Notes: generated by a model not told the origin, from the sequence alone. A stretch of DNA of 64,000 nt from Halorussus pelagicus (GCF_004087835.1 NZ_CP035120.1:186001-250000), one strand, 5' to 3'. Shown: positions 1 to 8,287, counted from the stretch's first letter. Numbers and translations are program-made.

Positions 1-503
1 TCCTGTTCTTGTGCGGGGTCATTTCTACGATTCGTCTGCGTTCGTTTAACTGCCCAAATGCCAGCAGTTGCTTTGATTGCAATCTCCCGTTCTTCGTCTG
101 TCGGGGGTCTCTCGTCTTCGATCCAGGGGAACCGTTCAGGGTCAATCAGTTGTTCAATGACCCATACTCCCTCATCAGCCGCGTCGCGTGGGATGGTCTT
201 TCGCTTTGAAATATTTTCACCAACGATAGTATCAAGGTCGTCTTGACTAATCGGTGGTGCAGTAACGTGACGAGCAGGCGTAGTGAAGTCCGGGTTCCGA
301 ACGAAGAGGTCACCGGATAAGTTCCGTAGATCGTCCGTTCGCTCGAAGAACTTACGCACAGCAGATTCTTTTTGATGATAGACCTCAAGATAGTCTTCTA
401 CACCCTGTTCCATTCGCTGTTCGATGAAATTATTTTCAGCAATCTGACGATGCTTATCTAGTTCAGCGTCTGTCCATCGTACTTCTTCAACAGGATCCGT
501 CAT
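1..503 (-). CDS. XamI-like restriction endonuclease, N-terminal part (runs off window)
   Basis: The frame is open from an ATG at 503 to the window edge, giving about 167 residues. The protein is charged and helical at the N-terminus (TDPVEEVRWTDAEL), followed by a block containing TDDLRNLSGDL and VTAPPISQDDLDTIVGE. This block resembles what I remember of the XamI family of Type II restriction endonucleases (cleaving GTCGAC). The assignment is by memory of motifs, so it is tentative. A partner methyltransferase would be expected to the left, outside the window. The gene is clearly more AT-rich than most of the window, which suggests horizontal transfer. A TATA-like box at 527-534 and no Shine-Dalgarno sequence suggest a leaderless transcript starting at 503. 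Confidence 0.5.
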   Translation of the reverse strand, partial: MTDPVEEVRWTDAELDKHRQIAENNFIEQRMEQGVEDYLEVYHQKESAVRKFFERTDDLRNLSGDLFVRNPDFTTPARHVTAPPISQDDLDTIVGENISKRKTIPRDAADEGVWVIEQLIDPERFPWIEDERPPTDEEREIAIKATAGIWAVKRTQTNRRNDPAQEQ

Positions 504-526
504 GGAAGGAGAAGATAGACGGCAGG

Positions 527-534
527 CATATATG
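527..534 (-). promoter_or_regulatory. TATA-like box of the XamI-like gene
   Basis: CATATATG lies 24-31 bases upstream of the ATG at 503 on the minus strand, within an AT-rich stretch. The distance fits a leaderless haloarchaeal promoter. Confidence 0.4.
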
Positions 535-595
535 TTAATTGAATAATATTAGTGCAGAGCACACTTTGGATAAAATGCAAATGAAATACCGTATT

Positions 596-842
596 GGAAC
601 TGTTCAGATATGGATTGAAGGATGAGGCGGTTGGAATTCTTGGCTCCTATGCCAGAATTCAGCCGCCTCAACGAGTGTAGCGACTGGATCGAGTTCGATT
701 TTGTGGAGCGAGAGGCGACACCGGAACCGCTGATGAAGCTCAGTATCCACCTGCATGCGGCTGAATTATCACTCTCATATACTGTTTCCATCTTGGAGAA
801 ATTCGGTGTCGAACGGTGTCGCTCAACTATCAATCTGAACAA
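596..842 (+). pseudogene. IS6-family transposase remnant (5' end only)
   Basis: From the ATG at 649 the translation contains DWIEFDFVEREATPEPLMKL and LSLSYTVSILEKFGVERCRST. This matches the conserved N-terminus of haloarchaeal IS6-family transposases. Homology stops near 840, where the frame runs into unrelated GC-rich sequence, so the DDE catalytic core is absent. GGAACTGTTCAG at 596-607 looks like an IS6-type terminal inverted repeat. GGACAGTTCAG at 891-901 could be a poor copy of the other end, but that is weak. About 65 residues remain of a protein normally 200-240 long. The element is dead and marks past insertion beside the restriction gene and the CHAT gene. Confidence 0.6.
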
Positions 843-914
843 TGCCCCTCGACGCGACCGAGGGTTTTTACCGGGTCACCGATATGAAACGGACAGTTCA
901 GGAGGCCGCACCTA

Positions 915-3116
915 ATGTCTATGCACCCGACGTTCAGTCCGCTGTCCGACGAGACTGGTCTCGATATCGTCGATCCCATCGAGACCCGGCACTTCTCGGT
1001 GCTGACCGACTCGGCGGTGAACCCGACCGACGCCGACCCCGACGAGTTCGCCTTCCCGGTCTCGACGGCGTGCCGGATTCGCGCCGGGCGACTCCGCTTT
1101 CCCTACATGGTTCCGACGGAGGTTCGGACGCCCGATGGCGACCATCGGGCGTCCATCGACCTGCCGACCACGCGGAAGTTCCCCGACGACGAGTACCTGC
1201 TCGAATTCCACTCACCTCTCAAAGTCTACCTGCGGACGACCGGCGAGATAACCATCGACGCGAGCGACGATAGCGTCGAAATCGAGTTCGACGAGGAGAC
1301 CGCCGTCACGGTCGGCGCGCGGTCGTACCACAGTTCCCCCGCGGCGACGATTACGGTCCCTGACGACCCCGAGGCGATGATGCAAGCGGTGTCCGCGTTC
1401 TCCTCGGCGCTGAAGACGACCAGTCCAGAGCGAGCGTGGCCCACTCTTCGAGGCCACCCGCCGCGAATCGAGCGTGGCGAGGAGTTGTCGATTCCCGACG
1501 CGCTGGAGACTCCCGACACCGGCATCGAAATCTCGGTCCCCGCGGAGTACGGTCACGTCTACACCGTCGCGCCGCTGGCCTACTACCTCGGCGCGGCGGT
1601 CGTCCCCGGCGAGAGCGCTCGTCTGACGACCGACTCGGGCATCGACCGATTCCTCGGCGACGACGTGACCGCCGTCGGCGAGTCCGTCGAAAAGATTCTC
1701 AAGCGCGTCTTTCTGCTCGACTGCGTGACCAGAACCGAGGGACTCTACCCGGACGAACTCCACGAGCGCGCGGCGCTGGAGTCCGTCGCGGAGTTCGACT
1801 TCAAGGCGCTGTACGAGGCCTCGCCCGCCGACAGACTCGCGGCGTACCTCGCGGTGCCCGACGAGACCTACGAGACCATCGAGACGCCGTGGCACCGGGT
1901 CACGCACGTCGAGACCGCCCCCGGTCCCGACGCCGCGCGATTCCTGCCCTACGTCGTCAACGACCTCTCGCTGGTGCAGGTCAAGCCCGAACCCGAGGAG
2001 GAGTGGTCGCCGACGGAGACCCAAAAGAAGACCAGCGATGCGCTGGACGCCTTCGTCCGGACGGCCAGTCGCGTGCGCTCGACCAAGCGAAATCACTGCG
2101 AAGGCGTGGCGGACGCCGACAACGAACGAGACGACGAGAGCGATTGCGACGGTGAGAGCGAGGCCGACGCGGCCGCGGCGCGGGGCGTGCCGGACGTGGG
2201 GGACTACATCTCGCTCCCGGAGACCAACGCCCTCGAACAGGCGTGGATAGGCGACCGGACGCCGCTTGAGGGAACCAAACTGCTCGAACCGGCATTCGAA
2301 CACGAATCGACCGCCTCGGAGGACGGTACGGTCGAAATCACGGTGGTCTGCAACGACGAGCAGATGCGCGAGGAGTGGGACTCGGCCGCCGAAATCTACG
2401 CCGACCGCGAGGAGTTGCGGGCCAGCGTCACCTGCGAGTTCGACGTTTCGACTGCCCGACTCCGAGACCTGCTCGCCGAGGACACCGACATGTTCCACTT
2501 CGTCGGCCACATCGACGGTCTCGGTTTCCAGTGTTCGGACGGGATTCTCGACGCAAATACCCTTGATGAAACCGGCGCAACCACGGTGCTTCTCAACGGC
2601 TGTCGCTCGCACGACCAAGGCGTCTCGCTAATCGAGGCTGGCGCGAGCGCGGCCGTCGTGAGCCTCGGCGACCTCTGGAACGAGGGCGCTGTCGAGGTCG
2701 GGGAGACGCTGGCGCGACTGTTTCATCACGGATTCAGCATCGGCCACGCGATGACCATCGTGCGCGAACACACGTCGCTCGGGAGAGAGTACGTCGTTCT
2801 CGGTGATCCCGGCGTGACGCTCGCACAGTGTGAGACCGGTGTTCCAACTATTTTCCATATCACAGAAGAGTCAGACGAAGAAATCAGTGGTAACGAGATA
2901 ACAGTAGAAACATGCTCGTACCCATCTCGAATTTATGACATCGGCTCCACATTACGGACATACATTGACCATACTGACCCCCAGCACGTTGCAGTAGGAA
3001 GAGGTACCGGGGAGCGAGTAACCATCAACGAGTTTCAAGAAACATTCGAAGACGGGTCAGAGCCAGTAATAGTTGACAGCGAGTTACTGTGGACGGAAGA
3101 TTATCTTAATCTTTAA
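915..3116 (+). CDS. CHAT-domain (caspase-like) protein
   Basis: The product is 733 residues. The start at 915 is supported by GGAGG nine bases upstream. The C-terminal third carries caspase/CHAT-type landmarks. FHFVGH (residues 527-532, candidate catalytic His532) is followed 31 residues later by LLNGCRSH (candidate nucleophile Cys563). Then come GASAAVVSLGDLWNEGAVE and a GDPG segment, as in haloarchaeal CHAT proteins. Residues 1 to about 500 are an acidic, mostly beta region that I do not recognise, with an acidic low-complexity stretch near 395-420. After the CHAT core there is a tail of about 90 residues that is visibly more AT-rich. The gene converges on a microprotein gene with overlapping stop codons. 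A peptidase role is inferred; target and trigger are unknown. Confidence 0.75.
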   Translation: MSMHPTFSPLSDETGLDIVDPIETRHFSVLTDSAVNPTDADPDEFAFPVSTACRIRAGRLRFPYMVPTEVRTPDGDHRASIDLPTTRKFPDDEYLLEFHSPLKVYLRTTGEITIDASDDSVEIEFDEETAVTVGARSYHSSPAATITVPDDPEAMMQAVSAFSSALKTTSPERAWPTLRGHPPRIERGEELSIPDALETPDTGIEISVPAEYGHVYTVAPLAYYLGAAVVPGESARLTTDSGIDRFLGDDVTAVGESVEKILKRVFLLDCVTRTEGLYPDELHERAALESVAEFDFKALYEASPADRLAAYLAVPDETYETIETPWHRVTHVETAPGPDAARFLPYVVNDLSLVQVKPEPEEEWSPTETQKKTSDALDAFVRTASRVRSTKRNHCEGVADADNERDDESDCDGESEADAAAARGVPDVGDYISLPETNALEQAWIGDRTPLEGTKLLEPAFEHESTASEDGTVEITVVCNDEQMREEWDSAAEIYADREELRASVTCEFDVSTARLRDLLAEDTDMFHFVGHIDGLGFQCSDGILDANTLDETGATTVLLNGCRSHDQGVSLIEAGASAAVVSLGDLWNEGAVEVGETLARLFHHGFSIGHAMTIVREHTSLGREYVVLGDPGVTLAQCETGVPTIFHITEESDEEISGNEITVETCSYPSRIYDIGSTLRTYIDHTDPQHVAVGRGTGERVTINEFQETFEDGSEPVIVDSELLWTEDYLNL

Positions 3117-3250
3117 GGTCCGATTCGTGAGCCTGCTCCTTGGGCAACCACATTTCCGACCTGTGACAGTAGAATCATCATCGCCCAGAGCGCGCCCATC
3201 AGCTTCGGGTTGTTCACGAGCCATTCGGTGAGGTTTTCGGTTTTTGCCAT
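3113..3250 (-). CDS. 45-residue membrane microprotein (DUF7503-like)
   Basis: The translation begins MAKTENLTEWLVNNPKLMGA and continues with a hydrophobic segment rich in Met and Leu (residues 18-36, WAMMILLSQVGNVVA), ending AGSRIGP. This layout (a KTE-LTEW amphipathic start, one transmembrane segment, a Gly/Pro tail) matches a small haloarchaeal family that I believe is called DUF7503. Its TAA occupies 3113-3115 on the minus strand and shares the palindrome TTAA with the TAA of the CHAT gene at 3114-3116, so the two genes converge with overlapping stops. Upstream, ATTAGATA near 3274-3281 could be a TATA element. The function is unknown. The tight arrangement suggests a partnership with the CHAT protein. 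Confidence 0.7.
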   Translation of the reverse strand: MAKTENLTEWLVNNPKLMGALWAMMILLSQVGNVVAQGAGSRIGP

Positions 3251-3569
3251 CACAAATGTGTATCGAGCGCCGACAACTATCTAATTTTCTAAATATTTCA
3301 TAGAAAAAAATTGGATAGGATGTCAAAGGTATTAATTTACACCTCGCTACGACGCTCGACGGGCTTATTTTTGCGGCCGCGCTGTCGTCGTGGCACGAAA
3401 AATCAGAAAAAAACGGTGGGAGCCATCCGTAGATATCCCCGAGAATCGACGCCGACGCCGCTCCTTCGAATCTGTTCGTCCCTGACCGCATTCGACAGAG
3501 GATAACGAAGAGATACCGTTGTCTAATCCATCTAAAGGAAGATTTATCATTGTTCTTCTCTGATTTTAT
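3251..3569. other. Intergenic region between microprotein and 3570 gene
   Basis: These 319 bases hold AT-rich promoter sequence at both ends (around 3274-3300 for the minus-strand microprotein and 3541-3569 for the plus-strand gene). Between them is a GC-rich stretch with no convincing coding frame. I see no repeat or RNA gene. Confidence 0.5.
3541..3548 (+). promoter_or_regulatory. TATA-like box for the gene at 3570
   Basis: GATTTATC lies 22-29 bases upstream of the ATG at 3570, and no Shine-Dalgarno sequence is present. This fits a leaderless transcript that begins at or just before that ATG. Confidence 0.4.
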
Positions 3570-4436
3570 ATGCCTACAAAAATGTCTGAGGCTCAGGTCT
3601 GTCTTCGAGAGAAGTCGTATCTCCACGAGTCCTTCCAGTGGGGACTCGCCGAACAGAGCAGAGAAACCAACGGAACGCTAGTCCGATATTCGATACCCGA
3701 CAGTCAGTGGTCGAAGTTCCGGACCGAGTTCGGTATCAGTGGATTTCAACGCGTCAATTACTTCGAGAGCGCGGAACCGATAACGGAACCGTTAGACGAG
3801 TTCGCCGGTCGAATCGCGCTAAACGACCAACAAACGCCAGATAACGAGACCGGAACGATTCAGATCGCTGGGTCGGTCCTGACCGATTCGCTCCTTTACG
3901 TGCCCGTCTCTCGACACTTCACCGTCGAGGGAGAGGAGCGCACGGAAATCGTTGCCGTCGCCGTATTCCGGCCCGAAAGCGACGTAATCGCAATTCGGGT
4001 CAACACCGACAAACGGGCAGGTGGCATCTACAACCTTCTTCGGCACGCACTCGATTGGAAGACAGAAGAACCCGAATCGCAGAAGCCGAGCTTCGACGGC
4101 GAATTTCGAAGCGAGTTCGGAGAACGACTCGCCGACGCGTACACGCAGGTCTGGTTCCGCGATGAAACCGTAGCGGAGGTCAATACGATTCACTTCCAAG
4201 GCTCCGGGGACCTCCGAGAGAGCGACATCGTTTCACCGTACTTCGAGAGCAACCACAAGCTGTACGCGGGCTACGTCCGAATCGAAGCGACTCCGGACGC
4301 GAAGTTCTACTTCAACTGGTCAGAACACCGAATCTCGTTCCGCGGCGAGACTTCGGAGACCGAAATCGTCGAGGCTTCGGAGCAGATTCTCTCGCTTTTC
4401 GACGCCGAGGCGACACCTAGCACTCCGACTGTCTAA
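3570..4436 (+). CDS. Hypothetical haloarchaeal protein, 288 aa
   Basis: The frame is 288 residues with normal haloarchaeal codon use and an acidic product. I do not recognise a family. It has no signal peptide or transmembrane segment, so it is probably cytosolic. The body alternates predicted beta strands (IQIAGSVLTDSLLYVPVS, TEIVAVAVFRPESDVIAIRV) and ends in a helix (EIVEASEQILSLFDAE). A second ATG at 3582 is possible, but the upstream TATA spacing favours 3570. The gene stands alone between the CHAT/microprotein pair and the lipoprotein genes. Confidence 0.7.
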   Translation: MPTKMSEAQVCLREKSYLHESFQWGLAEQSRETNGTLVRYSIPDSQWSKFRTEFGISGFQRVNYFESAEPITEPLDEFAGRIALNDQQTPDNETGTIQIAGSVLTDSLLYVPVSRHFTVEGEERTEIVAVAVFRPESDVIAIRVNTDKRAGGIYNLLRHALDWKTEEPESQKPSFDGEFRSEFGERLADAYTQVWFRDETVAEVNTIHFQGSGDLRESDIVSPYFESNHKLYAGYVRIEATPDAKFYFNWSEHRISFRGETSETEIVEASEQILSLFDAEATPSTPTV

Positions 4437-4668
4437 TCGGGCAACGATACGCGAGCGCCACCGACTTCGCCCGCTGGACCAGCGGCTCCGCCGCCTTCTT
4501 CCCGCCGTCAGCTAGCCCCGTCGCCACCCGCGCTTTTCCGCGGTCGTAGGAGTTTTTGAGTCGCAGTGCGGTCTGTCCAGCGCGTGACGACGTGACGAAC
4601 TCCGCAATCGTCTCAAAATATTTCGAGCTATCGAGGGGTTCGTCGTTTGTCCGCCAAAGACTGCCCAC
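4417..4668 (-). CDS. Doubtful small ORF, 83 aa
   Basis: An 83-residue frame starts at an ATG at 4668 and overlaps the last 20 bases of the preceding gene on the opposite strand. No other gene occupies most of this interval, so it is not a simple shadow. The product is basic (LRLKNSYDRGKARVATGL, VQRAKSVALAYR), which is unusual for a haloarchaeon. I see no recognisable motif and no clear promoter. It may be a decayed gene fragment. I list it only because it fills an otherwise empty 290-base gap. Confidence 0.2.
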   Translation of the reverse strand: MGSLWRTNDEPLDSSKYFETIAEFVTSSRAGQTALRLKNSYDRGKARVATGLADGGKKAAEPLVQRAKSVALAYRCPIRQSEC

Positions 4669-4730
4669 CGACGTTTCAACGACACAGCAGATTCAGAGGA
4701 TTGAGGAAGTCTCGCAGACCAGTTACGGAC

Positions 4731-5495
4731 ATGGTTTCCCGCACACGCAGACACCTCCTCCACGGCGCAGTCGGCCTCCTCGTCGGCTTCGCCGGATGTA
4801 GCGATTCGACGGAGAGAACGGCGACCAGAGTTTCGGACCACTCCTCGGGGAGACCCACCGGGGCGGTACCGGACCACTTCGCCCTCCGACGGTCCGAGGA
4901 GGAACCGACCGTTCTGGTACCGAGCGAGGACCAACGAGATACGACGACGGCACCGTCAAGTGACCAACCACCGGACGCCGCGCGACGCCGCGGAGTTGTC
5001 GCGTCGGCCGAGACCGCCGACCGGTTGTGGGTCGCCGACGTGGACGGCGCGGCCGAAGCGCGCCAGTTCGTCGCGGACACCGACTTCGACGGAGAGACAA
5101 TCTATGTCGAGTATCACTCGGTCAGAGAGTGTCACTCCCTCGAACTCTGCTCGGTCACATGGTCCGAGACGGAAATCGACACCAGTTACGGGAGCTACTA
5201 CCGCGACCCCGACACGTCCTGTCGCGCCGAGGCGAAGGACGGTGTCTCGTGGCTGATTCGAATCCCGGAGGCACTCGACCCGGAGGCAATTCGGGGCCAC
5301 GGGTCCGGGTGGAGTAGTAGCGGATGCCGCCCGCGACGGCGACCGGACGACGAAACGACGACCGACCGGCCCGACTTCGGCCCGAAGCGGACGACGGACG
5401 GCACCGGGACCACGACGGATAGTACCGGAACCGCGACGAATAGTACCGGAACCGGGACGAACGGCACCGAGACCACGACGGAGGGGAACCGATGA
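4731..5495 (+). CDS. Tat-type lipoprotein, unknown function
   Basis: Starting at the ATG at 4731 gives 254 residues with a short RR-containing signal (SRTRRHLLHGAVGLLVGFAG) and a lipobox Cys near residue 21. The product is therefore predicted to be an exported, lipid-anchored protein. Upstream in-frame ATGs (4647) would bury the signal peptide, so I reject them. The middle is an unfamiliar acidic domain with several Cys (ECHSLELCSV, DTSCRAEAKD). The C-terminus is a Thr/Gly/Asn-rich tail of imperfect GTGT/TDST repeats, typical of glycosylated surface linkers. It overlaps the next gene by four bases (ATGA), so the two are probably one transcript. Confidence 0.65.
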   Translation: MVSRTRRHLLHGAVGLLVGFAGCSDSTERTATRVSDHSSGRPTGAVPDHFALRRSEEEPTVLVPSEDQRDTTTAPSSDQPPDAARRRGVVASAETADRLWVADVDGAAEARQFVADTDFDGETIYVEYHSVRECHSLELCSVTWSETEIDTSYGSYYRDPDTSCRAEAKDGVSWLIRIPEALDPEAIRGHGSGWSSSGCRPRRRPDDETTTDRPDFGPKRTTDGTGTTTDSTGTATNSTGTGTNGTETTTEGNR

Positions 5496-6856
5496 CGAGC
5501 GACCGCTCCACCGCGGACGCGGGCCGCGCGACCCGCCGCGGGTTCCTCGCGCTCGCCGGAACGGCGACGCTGGCGGGGTGCAACGGAGTCGGCGATATCG
5601 GCGTCTTCTCCGGGGAAGACGAATCGCCGGAAATCGAGGGTGAAGCGCTGAGTGACGCACTCTCGACGGTCCCGCCGACGGTACCCGAAAGGATACCGAT
5701 TACCGTCGAGCAATCGCAACTGGACGAGACGACTGCGGCGGTCCGTGACCGCCTCGAACCGGTTCCGACGCCGTTCGACACGACGGAGATTCCCAACGGC
5801 GCGATTCGGAATGAGATTTCGAAGATGCACGAGGAGGCGACTGGGGCGCTCGACGACGCTGCCAGCGCGCCCTCGCCAGTCGAGGCGATGGAAAGTCTCC
5901 GCGAGGCCCGCGAGAGCGCCCGAGCGCTCGCGGCGGCGTGGGAAGCCATCGACGCCGGACTCGCGCTCGCAGACGTTCGAGAGCGTATTCCCCGAACTCG
6001 GGACGCTATCGAGACCTTTCGCGGTCGGTGGCGCTACGTCGGTGACGAGCCGATTCGGGCGGTGCTAGTCCACGGGAAAATCGAGGAGTTGGTCGCCTTC
6101 GCCGGGCGTCGAATCGGGAGCGCGGGCGAGCGATACGGGCGAGGACTCGAGAATCCGATACGGGTGGGCGAATGTGCGGGGGCGCTCGAAGGAGCGCGGG
6201 CCGCGCTGGCCGACGCCGAATATCTCTACGACCGGTACGAATCGTCGCTCGCCGACCCGCGCCCGATTCGGTCGGAGATGACCGCCGTCGGGGAGTCGCT
6301 GGTCCGAACCCTCGAAGACCGTCTGGCGGCCCTCCCGGACGGCAACCTCCGAGAGCCGTCGTCGTTCGTCGAGCGAGACATCGAGGGGACTCCGGTCGCC
6401 ACCGCGCTGGGCGAGCTGTATCGGGAACTGGACTACGCCGACGGACTCGAAGACGAACAGGCGACGGGCCAGCGTGCGCAGGTCGTCCTCTCGGTCTACG
6501 AGACGTTGGTCAGCGCCCGCGGGTTCGAGTCGCTGCGCGAGCGCGTCGCCAACGGCGACCACGCGACCATCAAAAGTGCCTCCGATGTACGGCAGATACG
6601 CGAATCGGCCATCGAGGCGTTCGAGGACGCGCTCGCGTCGAGCGGGAACTCGAACCTCGGCCAGTACGTTCTCTCGGAGGAGGTCGGCACCTTCGAATAC
6701 GCCGACCGGAAACTGGGCGAGTACGACGAGGACCGCGACATTTCGGCCGACTGGCTCAACGAAGAACTCGGCCAGTACGTCGCCGTCGGCGCGACGGCGC
6801 GGGCGACCCCGGAGACGAGCGCGGGCGTCGCCGACGAGATTCGACGCGGGTTCTGA
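5492..6856 (+). CDS. Tat-type lipoprotein, helical, unknown function
   Basis: The protein is 454 residues with a Tat signal (ATRRGFLALAGTATLAGC) and a lipobox Cys near residue 30. The mature part is almost entirely helical, with long stretches rich in Ala, Arg and Glu (VEAMESLREARESARALAAA). This suggests a helical bundle at the outer face of the membrane. It begins inside the stop codon of the preceding lipoprotein gene, so the pair is very likely co-expressed. I do not recognise the family. A GlpA-like dehydrogenase gene follows 38 bases later, possibly under its own promoter. Confidence 0.65.
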   Translation: MTSDRSTADAGRATRRGFLALAGTATLAGCNGVGDIGVFSGEDESPEIEGEALSDALSTVPPTVPERIPITVEQSQLDETTAAVRDRLEPVPTPFDTTEIPNGAIRNEISKMHEEATGALDDAASAPSPVEAMESLREARESARALAAAWEAIDAGLALADVRERIPRTRDAIETFRGRWRYVGDEPIRAVLVHGKIEELVAFAGRRIGSAGERYGRGLENPIRVGECAGALEGARAALADAEYLYDRYESSLADPRPIRSEMTAVGESLVRTLEDRLAALPDGNLREPSSFVERDIEGTPVATALGELYRELDYADGLEDEQATGQRAQVVLSVYETLVSARGFESLRERVANGDHATIKSASDVRQIRESAIEAFEDALASSGNSNLGQYVLSEEVGTFEYADRKLGEYDEDRDISADWLNEELGQYVAVGATARATPETSAGVADEIRRGF

Positions 6857-6894
6857 CGCCGTCAAAAACTTACAGGCGCGCCCGAAGTATCCGT

Positions 6895-8145
6895 ATGGAG
6901 ACGACTGCGCTCGTCATCGGCGGCGGTGCGACCGGGACCGGAATCGCCCGCGACCTCGCGCTTCGCGGGGTAAACGTCACGCTCGTCGAGAGGGGCGGTC
7001 TCACCGGCGGAACCTCCGGTCGGTCCCACGGCCTGTTACACAGCGGGGCGCGCTACGCCGAGTCCGACCCGGTCGGGGCCGAGGAGTGCATCGAGGAGAA
7101 CCGCATTCTCACCGATATCGCCGGAGAGTGTATCCGCGACACCGGCGGGTTGTTCGTCCAACTCGCCGACGACGACCCCGCGTACTTCGAGGAGAAGCGC
7201 GACGCCTGCGAGGCAATCGGGATTCCGACCCAGACCCTCGACGCCGAAGCCGCCAGCGCGGCCGTCCCGGACCTCGCGGCGGACGTGGAACGGGCGATGG
7301 AGGTTCCCGACGCCGTGGTCTACCCCTCCAGACTGGTCGCGGCCAACGCGGCCGACGCCCGCGACCACGGGGCGACGATTCACCCGCACGCCCCCGTCGA
7401 AGGAATTACCGTCGCCGACGGGCGCATCACCGCGGTGCAGGTCGGCGGGACCGTGGACGCCCAAATCGAACCGGACTACGTCGTTAACGCGGCGGGAGCG
7501 TGGGCCGGACAAGTCGCCGGGATGGCCGGTGTCAGCGTCGAGATGCGACCGACGCGGGGAGTGATGGTATCCGTCGAGTACGACCGTCTCGGCCCGGTTC
7601 TGAACCGGTGTCGCGCACCGGACGACGGCGACATCGTCGTGCCCCACGACTCGGAGGTCGTTCTCGGAACCACCAGCGTCGGCGTCGAAGACCCCGACGA
7701 CTACTCGACCGAGGAGTGGGAACTCTCGGAGACCGTCGCGGAGTGTGCCGCCATGCTCCCGCCGGTCGCCGACGCGCCGACGGTTCGCACTTGGTGGGGC
7801 GTCAGGCCGCTGTACGGGCCAGACGAGGACGAGCGAGGCGGCCGAGGTATCTCCCGCGGGTTCTTCCGGTTAGACCACACTGACGACGGCATCGAGAACT
7901 TCGTGAGCGTCGTCGGCGGGAAACTGACCACGTACCGGCGGATGGCGGAGGCGACCGCGGACCACGTCTGCGACCGGTTGAACGTCAACGCAGAGTGCCT
8001 GACGGCGGACCGGCGACTTCCGGGTGCGGACGACCCCGACCGACTCGACGCGTTCGTCGCCGAGTTCGACGGGCAGGGCGTGACCGACGCCGACGTGGTC
8101 GCCCCGCCCGAGTCGCCCAACTCGTCTACCCCGTCAGAGCGGTGA
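6895..8145 (+). CDS. GlpA-like FAD-dependent glycerol-3-phosphate dehydrogenase, short form
   Basis: The product is 416 residues. The N-terminus has the FAD-binding motif GGGATGTGIARDLALRG, then GRSHGLLHSGARYAE and, later, the FAD-domain end (SVVGGKLTTYRRMAE), as in GlpA. GlpA oxidises glycerol-3-phosphate to dihydroxyacetone phosphate and feeds quinones. Full haloarchaeal GlpA proteins are well over 500 residues with a C-terminal Cys-rich domain. That part is missing here, and no glpB or glpC follows. The last residues (PPESPNSSTPSER) look like read-through into non-homologous sequence. The ATG at 6895 is chosen because it places the nucleotide-binding motif at the N-terminus. It may be a truncated paralogue or a functional short form. 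Confidence 0.7.
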   Translation: METTALVIGGGATGTGIARDLALRGVNVTLVERGGLTGGTSGRSHGLLHSGARYAESDPVGAEECIEENRILTDIAGECIRDTGGLFVQLADDDPAYFEEKRDACEAIGIPTQTLDAEAASAAVPDLAADVERAMEVPDAVVYPSRLVAANAADARDHGATIHPHAPVEGITVADGRITAVQVGGTVDAQIEPDYVVNAAGAWAGQVAGMAGVSVEMRPTRGVMVSVEYDRLGPVLNRCRAPDDGDIVVPHDSEVVLGTTSVGVEDPDDYSTEEWELSETVAECAAMLPPVADAPTVRTWWGVRPLYGPDEDERGGRGISRGFFRLDHTDDGIENFVSVVGGKLTTYRRMAEATADHVCDRLNVNAECLTADRRLPGADDPDRLDAFVAEFDGQGVTDADVVAPPESPNSSTPSER

Positions 8146-8258
8146 GCCAGCGGCCGGGCGACGATTCGGAAAGAGAGATTCCGGCGAGCCTAGAAACGGA
8201 AATATTTTCTGGTAGAAGAAAAGAAGGCCATTATATCCAGTAAGTATCAGGAGGTAAA

Positions 8259-8266
8259 TTTATAAA
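8259..8266 (+). promoter_or_regulatory. TATA box for the gene at 8288
   Basis: TTTATAAA lies 22-29 bases before the ATG at 8288. This favours 8288 over the ATG at 8270, which sits only a few bases after the box. Confidence 0.5.
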
Positions 8267-8287
8267 CGGATGGGGAGAACGTCAGAA

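Noticed and set aside
1212-2618. Long minus-strand frame opposite the CHAT gene (468 codons)
   Set aside because: GC-rich haloarchaeal genes leave long antisense frames. The composition is basic and Val/Arg/Gly-rich with no motif, and the plus strand has a clear protein.
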